A stretch of 60,320 nucleotides of DNA from Pseudomonadota bacterium (GTDB lineage: Bacteria > Myxococcota_A > Polyangia > Fen-1088): contig JADGRB010000003.1 of the NCBI GenBank assembly GCA_017881315.1, positions 1 through 60,320 on the forward strand, read 5' to 3'. Below the pieces are notes generated by a model, which had not been told where the DNA came from, did not search any database, and was given only the letters and a program-made list of their open reading frames with translations. Below, piece after piece: positions 1 to 8,297 of the stretch; the first letter of the stretch is position 1, and every line of letters begins with the position of its first letter. Made by a program: the position numbers and the translations under genes.

Positions 1-1046
1 GCCCGCGCTGCGGCCGGCGCGCGAGGCCCCGGGGCGTCTCCCGCGCTCGCTGCGGCCGGGCCCGAGGGTCGCTGCGCCGCGACGACGGTCGCGCCCGACG
101 CGCCGGGATCGGTCCCGAACAGGCCGTTGGCAAACACGCGCAGATCGCTGGGTCCGACCCGCTGCCCGGTCGCGAACAGATAGTCCGCCAGATCGTCGTG
201 CAGCTCGGCGGCGCTCTGATGGCGCTCTGCGGGGTCCTTCTTGAGCGCGCGGCGCACGATCCGATCGAGCGCCGGGAGCAGGTCGGCGCCGTACTTGTCC
301 AGCCGATCGAGCTTCGCGTCCCGCACCTTGAGCAGCACGTCGAGATCGTTGGCGGCGGTGAACAGGCGACGCCCGGTGAGCAGCTCCGCCAGCACCACGC
401 CCACGGCGAAGACATCGCTGCGCGCATCGATCGGGCGGCCGACCACCTGCTCCGGCGACATATAGCCGTACTTCCCCTTGAGCGTTCCAGCTTTTGTCTT
501 CGACTCCCGGCGCTGCGCGTGGGCGATGCCGAAGTCACCCAGCTTCACGTCGCCGCGTTTGGAAATGAAGATGTTCGACGGCGAGATGTCCCGGTGGACG
601 ATCTGCATCGGACGGCCCTGCATGTCGCGGGCGTTGTGCGCGTAATCGAGGGCCTCCAGCACTTCATTGACGATGAAGATCGCCAGGTTCTTCGGGAGCC
701 GCACGCGCTTCTGGGCGGCGGTGCGGAGCAGCCCCAGGGCGTCGAAGCCCTCGACATATTCGAGCGCGGTGAAGTACTGGCCGTCGACGTCGCCGAAGTC
801 CAGGATCTGAACGATCTTGGGATGCGTGAGCTGTGCGGTCAGCTTGGCTTCGTCGATGACCATCGCAACGAAGTTGGCGTCGGCGGCCAGGTGCGGAAGG
901 ATCCGCTTGATGACCAGGACCTTCTCGAAGCCGTGCGACGAGCTGATGCGCGCGCGGAAGACCTCGGCCATGCCGCCCAGGGCCAGCCGCTCGAGCAGCG
1001 TGTAGCGGCCAAATGCCACCGGCGCGACCGGAGGAGCCGTGGACAT
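1..1046 (-). CDS. Eukaryote-like Ser/Thr protein kinase, C-terminus cut off by window edge
   Basis: Partial gene whose start lies at 1046 (ATG) and whose 3' end runs out of the window. The translation opens with a short Pro/Ala stretch and then a Hanks-type kinase domain: glycine-rich loop (LALGGMAEVFRAR), the VIKRI lysine, the HRDISPSNIF catalytic loop, a VKLGDFG metal-binding motif and an activation segment ending in YMSPEQV. After the kinase fold (about 280 residues) the chain becomes rich in Ala, Pro and Gly. Such kinases phosphorylate Ser/Thr on signalling partners; whether sensor or membrane segments follow cannot be seen. The catalytic residues are intact, so it is probably active. A PP2C phosphatase is encoded near 44 kb, but nothing links the two directly. 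Confidence 0.92.
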   Translation of the reverse strand, partial: MSTAPPVAPVAFGRYTLLERLALGGMAEVFRARISSSHGFEKVLVIKRILPHLAADANFVAMVIDEAKLTAQLTHPKIVQILDFGDVDGQYFTALEYVEGFDALGLLRTAAQKRVRLPKNLAIFIVNEVLEALDYAHNARDMQGRPMQIVHRDISPSNIFISKRGDVKLGDFGIAHAQRRESKTKAGTLKGKYGYMSPEQVVGRPIDARSDVFAVGVVLAELLTGRRLFTAANDLDVLLKVRDAKLDRLDKYGADLLPALDRIVRRALKKDPAERHQSAAELHDDLADYLFATGQRVGPSDLRVFANGLFGTDPGASGATVVAAQRPSGPAAASAGDAPGPRAPAAAR

Positions 1047-1103
1047 CGAAAAATGACTATACGGGGGGAGCCTGCGAGGGGAAACACCCCAGCGTGGAAA
1101 AGG

Positions 1104-1751
1104 CTACCGGCGCTTCCCGAGGCTCTTGCGCAGCTGCAGCGGCTCGACCGTTTCACCTGCCAGCTCCAGGGTACGGTAGGCCGAACGCCGCGCGCGCGCC
1201 TGGCTCTCCTCGGTGGTGGTCACGGCGATCAGCATCCGTTTCCCCTCCTCGTAATATCGACGCTCCTCGTCGAGGATCTCCACGCCCATCAGATGCGCGC
1301 TCTCGGCATCGCCCTTGTCCTCGCAGAAGTCTCCGAGGGCGGTGAGGCGCGCGATAGAGAGCGCCTTGCCGGCGACATAGCCGGCCGAGGCACGCTCTTC
1401 CGGCGTCTGGAGCGAGCGCAGGAAGGCGAAGAGCTTCGAATATCCCCCGTCGCGCGGGTCGTACCCGACCACGCCCAGCGCCGCGAGCCGCGCCGACAGC
1501 CGGCGGCATTGTCGCGCGCCGTCACCGCACTGCTCCGCCAGCGAGAGCTTCATCTCGAGATCGTCGCAGTCCGTTATCCAGAGAGCCGCGACCTCCGCCA
1601 GCTCTATGGCGCCCTTGAGGGCCATCCGCAGCGCGTCGGCGACCTCGACGCCCTCCTTGCCGAGCCCTTCGCCCAACGCCGCGACGACCCGCTGGATTGA
1701 GAGCTGGTTCTTTGCGTCAAGCTCGCTGACGAAGTTTTCGGCTGCGACCAT
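1104..1751 (-). CDS. Unknown helical protein, possibly ferritin-like
   Basis: A 215-residue protein of unrecognised family, transcribed toward the kinase gene 57 bases downstream and possibly in one operon with it. It has no signal peptide or membrane segment and is predicted mostly alpha-helical, with acidic helix segments (CDDLEMKLSLAEQ, GVEILDEERRYYEEGKRML) that recall a ferritin-like four-helix bundle. I cannot place metal ligands securely, so ferritin-like is only a guess. The ATG at 1751 is the most likely start; the 177 bases upstream separate it from a divergent gene. Confidence 0.6.
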   Translation of the reverse strand: MVAAENFVSELDAKNQLSIQRVVAALGEGLGKEGVEVADALRMALKGAIELAEVAALWITDCDDLEMKLSLAEQCGDGARQCRRLSARLAALGVVGYDPRDGGYSKLFAFLRSLQTPEERASAGYVAGKALSIARLTALGDFCEDKGDAESAHLMGVEILDEERRYYEEGKRMLIAVTTTEESQARARRSAYRTLELAGETVEPLQLRKSLGKRR

Positions 1752-1928
1752 GGGGTTGGGATCGTAACTCAGGCTGAAAAATATGTACGACAGACTATAA
1801 AGCGCCGGACCGCTTCATCCGATGTACAGCTTGCAGACCCTGCCACAGGTCGGCGTGCACCGCTAGCCGGTGCAGCCTCTGGGCATCTCTGCAGAGGGCA
1901 GATCTTCTTGGACGCGATTGTCGGACGC

Positions 1929-3209
1929 ATGACGAAAGGCCTGCTGATCGTGGCCTGTGCGATCGCGTGCTCGGTCGGAACCAGCGGTTGTGGCGAGCTG
2001 TCGAACGGCTCGGACCCCGCCGGATCGGCGGCGGCCGACGGGTTGGTCCACGCCAAGGCTCTTCACGCCGACATGGTAGGGGCCGTCTCCTCGCTCGACG
2101 GGGTGGCCGTCGATCGGGCGTTGTCGAGCGGCGGCGGGCCCGGTTCGAGCGGCCAACCGAAGGTGATCTATCTGGTCTACGCCGATGGCAAGCCGCTCCC
2201 CAATACCAACTACAACGCGTGCACCGGCATCGCTCCCAAGTTCAACTGCACCTTCGCCGCCACGCTCGAGGACTGCCAGCGTCAGATTCAAACCTACCTC
2301 GACAGATGGTACGCCGACTTCAACGTCATCTTCACGCTCACCCGTCCGACCAGCGGGAGCTACTACACCGAGGTCGTCTCATCGGGCGGCGGCACCTGGT
2401 GTGGTGTCAGCGACACCGTGGCGGGAGTGGCACCCTTTCTCTGTCAAGACCTGCACGGCGGCGTGGCCTACACGCTCGACGGCGGCGAGAGCGCGCACGA
2501 CACGGCGGTCATCATCGCGCAGGAGCAGGCGCACCTCATCGGCCTCGAGCACGTCTCGGACACGAACGACATCATGTACCCGTTCATCTGCCAGAACTGC
2601 GACGGTTTCGAGAACCAGGCCGTTCCGACCACCGCCGACCGTTGCGAACGGCAGACCCAGAACTCGTACCAGATGATGAAGACCGCGCTCGGTACCTGGG
2701 GCGGCGGACCGAAGCCTTCTGTTTTCGGGTGCATCGACGACACGCAGGCCCCGAGCGTCACGTTCCTCTCGCCGAAGAACGGCGCCACCATGGGCCACGA
2801 TTTCTCGGTGAAGGTGGATGCCCACGACGACTGCGATCTCACCAACGTCGCGATCGACGTGGCACCGCAGGGTCTCTCGGCGGCCGCCAAGAAGGGACCC
2901 TACGAATGGGATCTGACCGGCATCGACGGAGCCCAGACCATCACGGTGACCGCCACCGACGGCAGCGGCCACGCGACCGTTGCCACGCTCCAGATCTCGG
3001 CGCCGCCGGCCGACCAGACCGCGGTCACCGATCCGGGGAGCGCCCCGGCCGCCGGTTGCACGGTGGCGTCGGGCGCCTTCGGTGCGGCCGGGCTGCTGCC
3101 CGCGATCACGATGCTCTTGATCTTCGTCGGCCGCGCCCGCCGCCCCGGCCGCCGCCGCCGCATCACCGGCGCCCTCGCCGAAGCCGAGCCCGAGACCAGC
3201 TCGCCCTAG
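1929..3209 (+). CDS. Surface lipoprotein with degenerate metzincin-like motif and MYXO-CTERM-like tail
   Basis: A 426-residue exported protein. The ATG at 1929 is preferred over an upstream in-frame TTG (1908) because it puts a lipoprotein-type signal peptide ending near TSGC at the N-terminus. Residues 198-208 read QEQAHLIGLEH, which matches the HExxHxxGxxH zinc signature of metzincin proteases except that the first His is Gln; DIMYP follows, like a Met-turn. An Ig-like domain beginning at TQAPSVTFLSP (about residues 277-363) comes next. The end has a Cys at 377, a hydrophobic stretch and an Arg-rich cluster, the order seen in MYXO-CTERM sorting signals, but with about 15 extra residues after the arginines. 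It is probably anchored to the cell surface; protease activity is doubtful. Confidence 0.8.
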   Translation: MTKGLLIVACAIACSVGTSGCGELSNGSDPAGSAAADGLVHAKALHADMVGAVSSLDGVAVDRALSSGGGPGSSGQPKVIYLVYADGKPLPNTNYNACTGIAPKFNCTFAATLEDCQRQIQTYLDRWYADFNVIFTLTRPTSGSYYTEVVSSGGGTWCGVSDTVAGVAPFLCQDLHGGVAYTLDGGESAHDTAVIIAQEQAHLIGLEHVSDTNDIMYPFICQNCDGFENQAVPTTADRCERQTQNSYQMMKTALGTWGGGPKPSVFGCIDDTQAPSVTFLSPKNGATMGHDFSVKVDAHDDCDLTNVAIDVAPQGLSAAAKKGPYEWDLTGIDGAQTITVTATDGSGHATVATLQISAPPADQTAVTDPGSAPAAGCTVASGAFGAAGLLPAITMLLIFVGRARRPGRRRRITGALAEAEPETSSP

Positions 3210-3212
3210 GCG

Positions 3213-3230
3213 CGGGACCCACGCGTCCCG
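3213..3230. repeat. Small hairpin, degenerate relative of the adjacent element's conserved stem
   Basis: CGGGAC (3213-3218) pairs with GTCCCG (3225-3230) across a 6-base loop, directly after the stop codon at 3209. The flanks resemble the conserved hairpin 2 of the element that follows, so this may be a decayed partial copy of it. It could serve as a weak terminator for the lipoprotein gene. Confidence 0.45.
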
Positions 3231-3233
3231 AAC

Positions 3234-3305
3234 GATCGCGTCGGGCGTAGACGGCTTCGCCGTCGAAGCCCATCGCGGGGGGCGCGGGACCCTTTGAGGG
3301 TCCCG
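3234..3305 (+). repeat. Two-hairpin intergenic element, copy A
   Basis: First of three copies of a dispersed element, here between a plus-strand and a minus-strand gene that converge. Hairpin 1 is GACGGC-TTC-GCCGTC (3250-3264). A 20-base linker with a CATCGCGGGGGG core (3265-3284) follows. Hairpin 2 has an 8-bp stem GGGACCCT/AGGGTCCC with loop TTG (3286-3304), extended to 9 bp by a flanking C-G pair. About 66 of 70 positions match copy B at 41162-41230. There is no U-tract, so it is not a standard intrinsic terminator, but its place between gene ends suggests termination or mRNA 3'-end protection. Confidence 0.85.
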
Positions 3306-3312
3306 AACTCAA

Positions 3313-5643
3313 TCAACTATGACCGGAGCGGCGGCGTAGGGTCCACTCGAACGCGAGCAGCCCCACCCCGAGCAGAAGCAGGAACGGGCGCGACCACAGC
3401 TCGACGGCGCTCTGGCGACCGACGCGGACCTCGCGCGACGGCCGGATCGAAATGCTCGGCAACGCTTCGAATCGATAGTCGCCGCCGCTCGCCTGCGCGA
3501 GCTCGCGGAGCACCCGATCCCGGGCCGCCACATCGTCCAGCTCGGGCCCGCCCGCGCGGACGACGAAGGTTTCATCTTGCGTCACCGCCCGCCCTTCGAT
3601 CGTCGCGTGTCCGGTCAGCCGGTAGGCCCCCGGAGGCAAGACGCCGATGTCGGCCTGGACCTCCCCGTCGGCGTCGGTGGTCACGTGCAGGCTTCGCAGC
3701 GGCCTGGCATTGGCATCGAGGACGCCATCGGCGGGGGCGACGCCGATGCTCACGTCGATGTTCGGCGCCGGTGAATAATCCGCGTGCATCGCCCGCACCC
3801 GCGCCGCCACCGGCTGGTTGCGCCGGTACTCCAGACGATCGAGCTCGATGTGCAGCAGCATCAGCGCCGGATCACGCACCAGCCAACGGATCGCATTTTC
3901 CCAGAAACGCTGAAACGCGCGCCCGTCGTCACCTTCGCCCGCGGCCAGAAAACCCCAGTGCCAGGCGCTGTCGGTGAGGAGCGCCAGCGACCGTCCCTTG
4001 CCGGTTTCACCGGCCACCAGCACCGGCGCCGGCTTCCCGTCGGCGCCCTTCAGGGTCGGGTGGGTGAGCAGGGTGGTCGCGTTCGCCTTGGCGCGCGGCA
4101 CCCGGTTGAGGCCCTCGAGGGGTGGCAGCTTGCTCCAGCGCAGCTCGTTGTCGCGCGGGTCGAGCAGCAACGACGTGATGGGATGCGTTCGTCCCTCGGC
4201 GCTGAGGCGAGGCTTGAAGGCCTCGGCGTTCAGGCCGGTGTCGTTATCTCCCTCCAGCGTCGGCGGGGTGGGCGGCAGCTCGACCGGCAGCACGTCGCGC
4301 AGCGCCGTGAGACCATACCCGCCGCTCGCGAACGACAGATCGCCCCCGATCATCGCCAGCGCGCCCCCTTCCTCGACGTAGTCGCGCACGTTGGGGAGAA
4401 ACGGTTCGACGCCGTAGGGCGCGTAGTTGAAGTTCTGGAAGATGACCAGGTCGAAAGACCGCAGCTGCTCCTCGAAGATCTCGAAGGTGGGAAAGGGAAT
4501 CAGCGACAGATCGTCGTGGTTCCAGGGCTGCTCGTCGGTCTCGGTTCGCAAGATGAAGAACGACACCAGATCGACGTTGGGATCGCGGCGCAGCATCGCG
4601 CGCACGAAGCGCTCGTCCCAGGAGGGCCGGCCGGTCAGGTGGAGAACCCGCACCCGATCGCGGATCACCTTGAGGGTGAACGACTGCTGGTTGTTGCTGG
4701 CGAGCGCCTCGCCCGCCAGCACCGGGGTCGAGATCCGGAACACGAAGTTGCCGGGGTGGTCGGGGAGCCAGTCGAAGGCGATCTTTTCCTCGGACCGATC
4801 GCCACGCAGCACCACCCCGCGCGTCGCGATCGGGCGCCCGTCCCGCTCCAGCGTCACCTCCACCTGGCGATCGGGCAGCCCGGTCTGGCGGATGACCGCC
4901 TCGATGCTGACCGGCGTGCGCACGAAGGCGAACCCGTCGGCCAGCACCGCGGCGATCGATAGATCGCGCAACGATTTTTCGCCCAGCCCGACCGTGTGGA
5001 TCGGCGCGCCGAGCGCTTCGATGGCGGCGTGGGTGGTGGCATCGAGTGGCCCCTCGCCCACCCGGCCGGTATCGATCCCGTCGGAAATGAGCAGCACGGC
5101 GCCCAGATCGCGGCCGGCGTAGCGTGCGCGCAGCTCGCCCAGCGCCTCGCCGATGCGGGTCGCGTCGGCGGCGGGCGGCTCCCGCAGCGAGGCCGCGGTG
5201 GCGGGCGAAACGCTCTCGCCGAAGGTGTAGAGGTCGACCTCGTGCCCGGCTTGTTGCCAGGCCGCGATGTCGGGCGCCGCGCGATCGAGGATCGCCACCG
5301 CCCGTTCGGCGCGCGACGGTCCGCCATCGGGGGGGCGGACCTCCATCGAGCGGGAGGCATCGACCAGCACGGCGACGCGGTTGGGGACGCGGGCGACCTG
5401 GCGGAGCTCCACCGTCGGCTCCAGCGCCGTCACCAGGCAGGCGAGCACGCCGGCGGTGCGCAGCGCGAGCAGCAGCCACCCGCGCGCGCGCCGCTCCTCG
5501 ATGAGCGCCAGCGCCGAGAGCGCGATCGCGAGGACCGCGGCCGCCACCAGCAGCGCCACGCCCAGCCGCCCGAAGTGGCTCGCCACGCCCAGCCCGATGC
5601 GCCAGTCGTTGTAGCCGCCCGGCAGTCGCAGCAGACCGCTCAT
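3313..5643 (-). CDS. VWA-domain membrane protein, partner of DUF4159 protein
   Basis: A 776-residue inner-membrane protein. The ATG at 5643 overlaps the stop codon of the upstream DUF4159 gene (ATGA, 5640-5643), which fixes the start; longer in-frame starts would lie inside that gene. Two N-terminal membrane segments precede a von Willebrand factor A-like domain with a MIDAS motif (LVDASRSME, then LLISDGIDTG). A middle region resembles the glutamine-amidotransferase-like fold often seen in these proteins. The C-terminus has one more membrane helix (FLLLLGVGLLAFEWTL) and a short basic tail. Genes of this kind usually travel with DUF4159, MoxR ATPase and DUF58 genes; only DUF4159 is next to it here. 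The substrate is unknown. Confidence 0.85.
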   Translation of the reverse strand: MSGLLRLPGGYNDWRIGLGVASHFGRLGVALLVAAAVLAIALSALALIEERRARGWLLLALRTAGVLACLVTALEPTVELRQVARVPNRVAVLVDASRSMEVRPPDGGPSRAERAVAILDRAAPDIAAWQQAGHEVDLYTFGESVSPATAASLREPPAADATRIGEALGELRARYAGRDLGAVLLISDGIDTGRVGEGPLDATTHAAIEALGAPIHTVGLGEKSLRDLSIAAVLADGFAFVRTPVSIEAVIRQTGLPDRQVEVTLERDGRPIATRGVVLRGDRSEEKIAFDWLPDHPGNFVFRISTPVLAGEALASNNQQSFTLKVIRDRVRVLHLTGRPSWDERFVRAMLRRDPNVDLVSFFILRTETDEQPWNHDDLSLIPFPTFEIFEEQLRSFDLVIFQNFNYAPYGVEPFLPNVRDYVEEGGALAMIGGDLSFASGGYGLTALRDVLPVELPPTPPTLEGDNDTGLNAEAFKPRLSAEGRTHPITSLLLDPRDNELRWSKLPPLEGLNRVPRAKANATTLLTHPTLKGADGKPAPVLVAGETGKGRSLALLTDSAWHWGFLAAGEGDDGRAFQRFWENAIRWLVRDPALMLLHIELDRLEYRRNQPVAARVRAMHADYSPAPNIDVSIGVAPADGVLDANARPLRSLHVTTDADGEVQADIGVLPPGAYRLTGHATIEGRAVTQDETFVVRAGGPELDDVAARDRVLRELAQASGGDYRFEALPSISIRPSREVRVGRQSAVELWSRPFLLLLGVGLLAFEWTLRRRSGHS

Positions 5644-6437
5644 CGGGCGAACCGTCTGGTGCGAAGGATATAATCGATGTGCGCCTGCTCGGTCTTGTAG
5701 TCGAGGCAGAGGGCGTACATCACCAGGTTCACCCCCAGGCGAAACGCTTCTTCGCGCTGGTCGTCCCCGCCGGGGATCACCTCGTGCTCCCAGCGGCCGA
5801 ACCCATCGCGGGCCCAGGCCCCGCCCAGATCGTTCTGGGTGTAGACGACGGCCAGCCGCCGGTCGCGCTCGACCCCTTCCAGATAGGGTGCCGCGATGAT
5901 CCGCCCGGGGGCGCCGTGGAGCACATAGAACGATTTCCAGAGGACGTGGTTGTCCGGGATCCGGATCGGGAGTTCCCCGGGCAGGGTCTGCGCGAGGAGC
6001 CGCCGCACCGATTCGTCGAATCCGCCGCCGGCGCGCCCTTCGCACGAATCGATCAATAGAAAACCGCCGTAGGTGATGTGACGGCGCAAGCGCGCGATTT
6101 CGCTCTCCGGGGGCAACGCGAACCCGCGATCGCCGGAGAGCACCAGGAATGGATAGCGAAAGAGGTTGGGATCGGACAGACGCAGCTCGGCCGGATCGGA
6201 CGCGGTCTGAACGCTGGTGCGGCGGACGATCTCCCAGGCCAGGCGCTTGAGCGCCGTGGGTCGTGGATCGGGCAGCCCGGGCAAGTTGAGGCGGGCGAAG
6301 TGGAACAGCGATCGGTCGCCGATGGCCAGGCTTGGCCGCGGCCGCAAGAACGCCAGCAGGGACGCGCCGGCCCCGCCCGCCAGCAGCCGTCGCCGCGAGA
6401 GGCGATCCGAGTCGGTCGAGCTCCTGTCCCTAATCAA
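5640..6437 (-). CDS. DUF4159 protein with twin-arginine signal
   Basis: A 265-residue protein starting at a TTG (6437) supported by a GGGAGG ribosome-binding site 5 bases upstream. The N-terminus carries a Tat-type signal (SRRRLLAGGAGASLLAF), so it is probably exported folded or anchored at the membrane. The rest matches the DUF4159 family, including the ERDRRLAVVYTQNDLGGAW segment and the conserved C-terminal stretch around NLVMYALCLDYK. The fold is thought to resemble class I glutamine amidotransferases. It is translationally coupled to the VWA protein downstream, which suggests that they form one complex. Confidence 0.85.
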   Translation of the reverse strand: MIRDRSSTDSDRLSRRRLLAGGAGASLLAFLRPRPSLAIGDRSLFHFARLNLPGLPDPRPTALKRLAWEIVRRTSVQTASDPAELRLSDPNLFRYPFLVLSGDRGFALPPESEIARLRRHITYGGFLLIDSCEGRAGGGFDESVRRLLAQTLPGELPIRIPDNHVLWKSFYVLHGAPGRIIAAPYLEGVERDRRLAVVYTQNDLGGAWARDGFGRWEHEVIPGGDDQREEAFRLGVNLVMYALCLDYKTEQAHIDYILRTRRFAR

Positions 6438-6489
6438 TCCAGCCTCCCACCCGTTTCGTCCTGCGGGGACTTTGCACTACACTCCCGCG

Positions 6490-7290
6490 ATGATGGTGAG
6501 GCCGATTGTGCTCGCGATGTTCCTGGCTCTGATCGCGTTGGCCGGCCGACCGGCGCTGGCCGAGCCCGCCGCTCCGTCGGCCGATTCGAAGCCCGCCGCT
6601 CCGTCGGCCGATTCGAAGCCCGCCGCTCCGTCGGCCGATTCGAAGCCCGCCGCTTCGTCGGCCGATTCGAAGCCCGCCGCGGCCGATTCGAACGTCGCAC
6701 CGCCCGCAGCGGCCGTGGGCACCGACGGCGCCAACCCACCGCCGGCGACTCCGCCGGCCCCCAAGCGCTTTCCGCGACTCAAGCAACCCTCGCTCGTCCA
6801 TCTCGATCAGTTCGGATTGGCCGTATTGCCGGGCTCAGGCTACCGCATCATCGCCCCGTACCACGACATGGTTCCTTGTGGGCAGCTGAATAAGCGGGTC
6901 TGCACCGGGTGGATCCCCTTCTTCATCGAGGTCCAACCGTCGTTCGGGTTGAGCCGCCACTGGGACGCGCTGGTCGACCTGCGCTTCGGGGTGGCCGCCG
7001 ATTTCAGCCAGTCCCACCAGTTCGCCGTCGCGCCGGGATTTCGTTACTGGGTCGATCCCGATCTCGACGCCAAGTTCTTTGCCACGTTTCAGGGTGTCTA
7101 CGACGTCAATCCGCAGCACGATCCGGGCACCAAGGACTATGACGTCGGGGTACGCAACGCGAATGGCTTCATGTTCGAGGTGATGCGCAACCTCGGTTTC
7201 TATCTACAATTCGGCGAGACCATCGGGTTCGTCCGCTGGCTGCGCTTCGAGATCGACGGCGGCATCGGCGTCCAAGCCCGATTTCCGTAG
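6490..7290 (+). CDS. Exported protein with Pro/Ala repeat linker and predicted outer-membrane beta domain
   Basis: A 266-residue protein with a clear signal peptide (MFLALIALAGRPALA). Start is ATG 6490 or the adjacent in-frame ATG 6493. After the signal comes a disordered linker made of four near-perfect PAAPSADSK repeats and a partial fifth. From about residue 95 the chain has alternating aromatic and polar residues (FFIEVQPSFGLSRHWDALVDLRFGV and on to a C-terminal aromatic strand), consistent with a small beta-barrel or beta-sandwich at the outer membrane. I recognise no specific family. It is divergent from the DUF4159 gene, with only 52 bases between the starts. Confidence 0.65.
   Translation: MMVRPIVLAMFLALIALAGRPALAEPAAPSADSKPAAPSADSKPAAPSADSKPAASSADSKPAAADSNVAPPAAAVGTDGANPPPATPPAPKRFPRLKQPSLVHLDQFGLAVLPGSGYRIIAPYHDMVPCGQLNKRVCTGWIPFFIEVQPSFGLSRHWDALVDLRFGVAADFSQSHQFAVAPGFRYWVDPDLDAKFFATFQGVYDVNPQHDPGTKDYDVGVRNANGFMFEVMRNLGFYLQFGETIGFVRWLRFEIDGGIGVQARFP
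6565..6692 (+). repeat. 27-base tandem repeat inside a coding region
   Basis: Four 27-base units (6565-6591, 6592-6618, 6619-6645, 6646-6672) and a shortened fifth, each encoding PAAPSADSK with one Pro-to-Ser change in the fourth unit. The units are almost identical in nucleotide sequence, so the array is young and could change copy number by slippage while staying in frame. Confidence 0.95.
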
Positions 7291-7299
7291 CTCTCGACG

Positions 7300-8181
7300 A
7301 TGATCCGGGTTGGCCGATTGGAGCGAGCGGACGTGGAGGCTGCGGCCGGCATCCTTTTCGACGCGTTTGGCTCGGTGTACAGGCAGCGAGGACATGCGCC
7401 GCCCTTTCCCACCCGTGACAGCGCCGCCTGGCTCTGTCGGGCCTATCTGGATCTCGATCCGGAGGGGTGCGCCGTTGCCTGGTCGGCAGCGGAGGTGGTG
7501 GGCGTCGGCTTCGCGCATCCCCGGGGCGCGGTGACCAGCATCGGTCCCCTGGCCGCGCGGCCCGGCGCGCCACCCGGCGTGGCACGCGCGCTCATGACCA
7601 GGCTGGCCGCGGTCGCGGCGCATTCGAGCAGCCTGCGATTGTTTCAAGACAGCTTCAATCCCGATTCATTCGGTCTTTACGCCCGGCTCGGCTATACCGT
7701 GGTCGACGTGGCCCCGTACCTCCTGGCGGAGCGCCTGACACCACCGCCCGTGCCGCCCCCGTCGGTGCGTGCGCTCCGGCCCGACGATCTTCCCGCTGTC
7801 GAGCGGTACGACCTGGCGCGGACCGGCGCCGATCGTAGGCCCGACATTGCGCTGCTCGCCTCGACCGGGAGCGGCCTGGTCTCGATCGGCGCGCAGGGCG
7901 AGATTTCCGGTTATCTCTTTTTTCGATCGCTGCCGGCGCGGGTGGTGATCGGGCCCGGCGTCGCGGAATCTGCCCAGGGGATGGCCGACCTCGTCGACGG
8001 CGTCGCGCTCGACCTGCCGGGGCGCGCAGCGGTCATTCGGGGGTCGGCCGCCACGCCGGCGGTGCTGCTGCGTGCGTTCGAACGTGGCTTCCGCGTCGAC
8101 CATCTCGGCAACCTGATGGTCGCCGGCCCTTACACGCCTCCACCAGCGCAGCTCTACGCCCTTTTCCCCGAGAGTCTTTGA
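7300..8181 (+). CDS. GNAT-family N-acetyltransferase
   Basis: A 293-residue cytoplasmic protein with two GNAT-like halves. The N-terminal half has the acetyl-CoA-binding strand-helix region (VTSIGPLAARPGAPPGVARALM) and an NPDSFGLYARLGYTVVD motif typical of GNAT C-terminal strands. The second half restarts with an RALRPDDLPAVERYD segment that looks like another GNAT N-terminus. The substrate cannot be read from sequence. It starts 9 bases after the previous stop, so co-transcription is likely. Confidence 0.8.
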   Translation: MIRVGRLERADVEAAAGILFDAFGSVYRQRGHAPPFPTRDSAAWLCRAYLDLDPEGCAVAWSAAEVVGVGFAHPRGAVTSIGPLAARPGAPPGVARALMTRLAAVAAHSSSLRLFQDSFNPDSFGLYARLGYTVVDVAPYLLAERLTPPPVPPPSVRALRPDDLPAVERYDLARTGADRRPDIALLASTGSGLVSIGAQGEISGYLFFRSLPARVVIGPGVAESAQGMADLVDGVALDLPGRAAVIRGSAATPAVLLRAFERGFRVDHLGNLMVAGPYTPPPAQLYALFPESL

Positions 8182-8201
8182 CCGCTCCACCATCGGGGGC
8201 A

Positions 8202-8233
8202 GAGCGGCGCGGTCGCGATCGACAGCGCCGCTC
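8202..8233. terminator. Inverted repeat between GNAT and zinc-ribbon genes
   Basis: GAGCGGCGC (8202-8210) pairs with GCGCCGCTC (8225-8233) across a 14-base loop, 20 bases after the GNAT stop codon. It could terminate the upstream operon. No U-run follows, so the call is tentative. Confidence 0.35.
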
Positions 8234-8297
8234 CGTGAGCGTGGTATGGTTCGTCGCTCCTGGCGCGGCGGCTTCCGCTGCCGATGGGTTTCGGTAA

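Noticed and set aside
198..1700. Long plus-strand open frame opposite the kinase and unknown gene
   Set aside because: It is antisense to a kinase with all catalytic motifs; GC-rich DNA yields long shadow frames.
1752..1928. Divergent promoters between the unknown helical protein and the surface lipoprotein
   Set aside because: TATAAA/TATAGT-like boxes are present near 1796, but no -35 box with proper spacing could be fixed on either strand.
3286..3304. Standard rho-independent terminator
   Set aside because: The stem is perfect but no U-tract follows on either strand, so it is listed as part of the repeat element instead.
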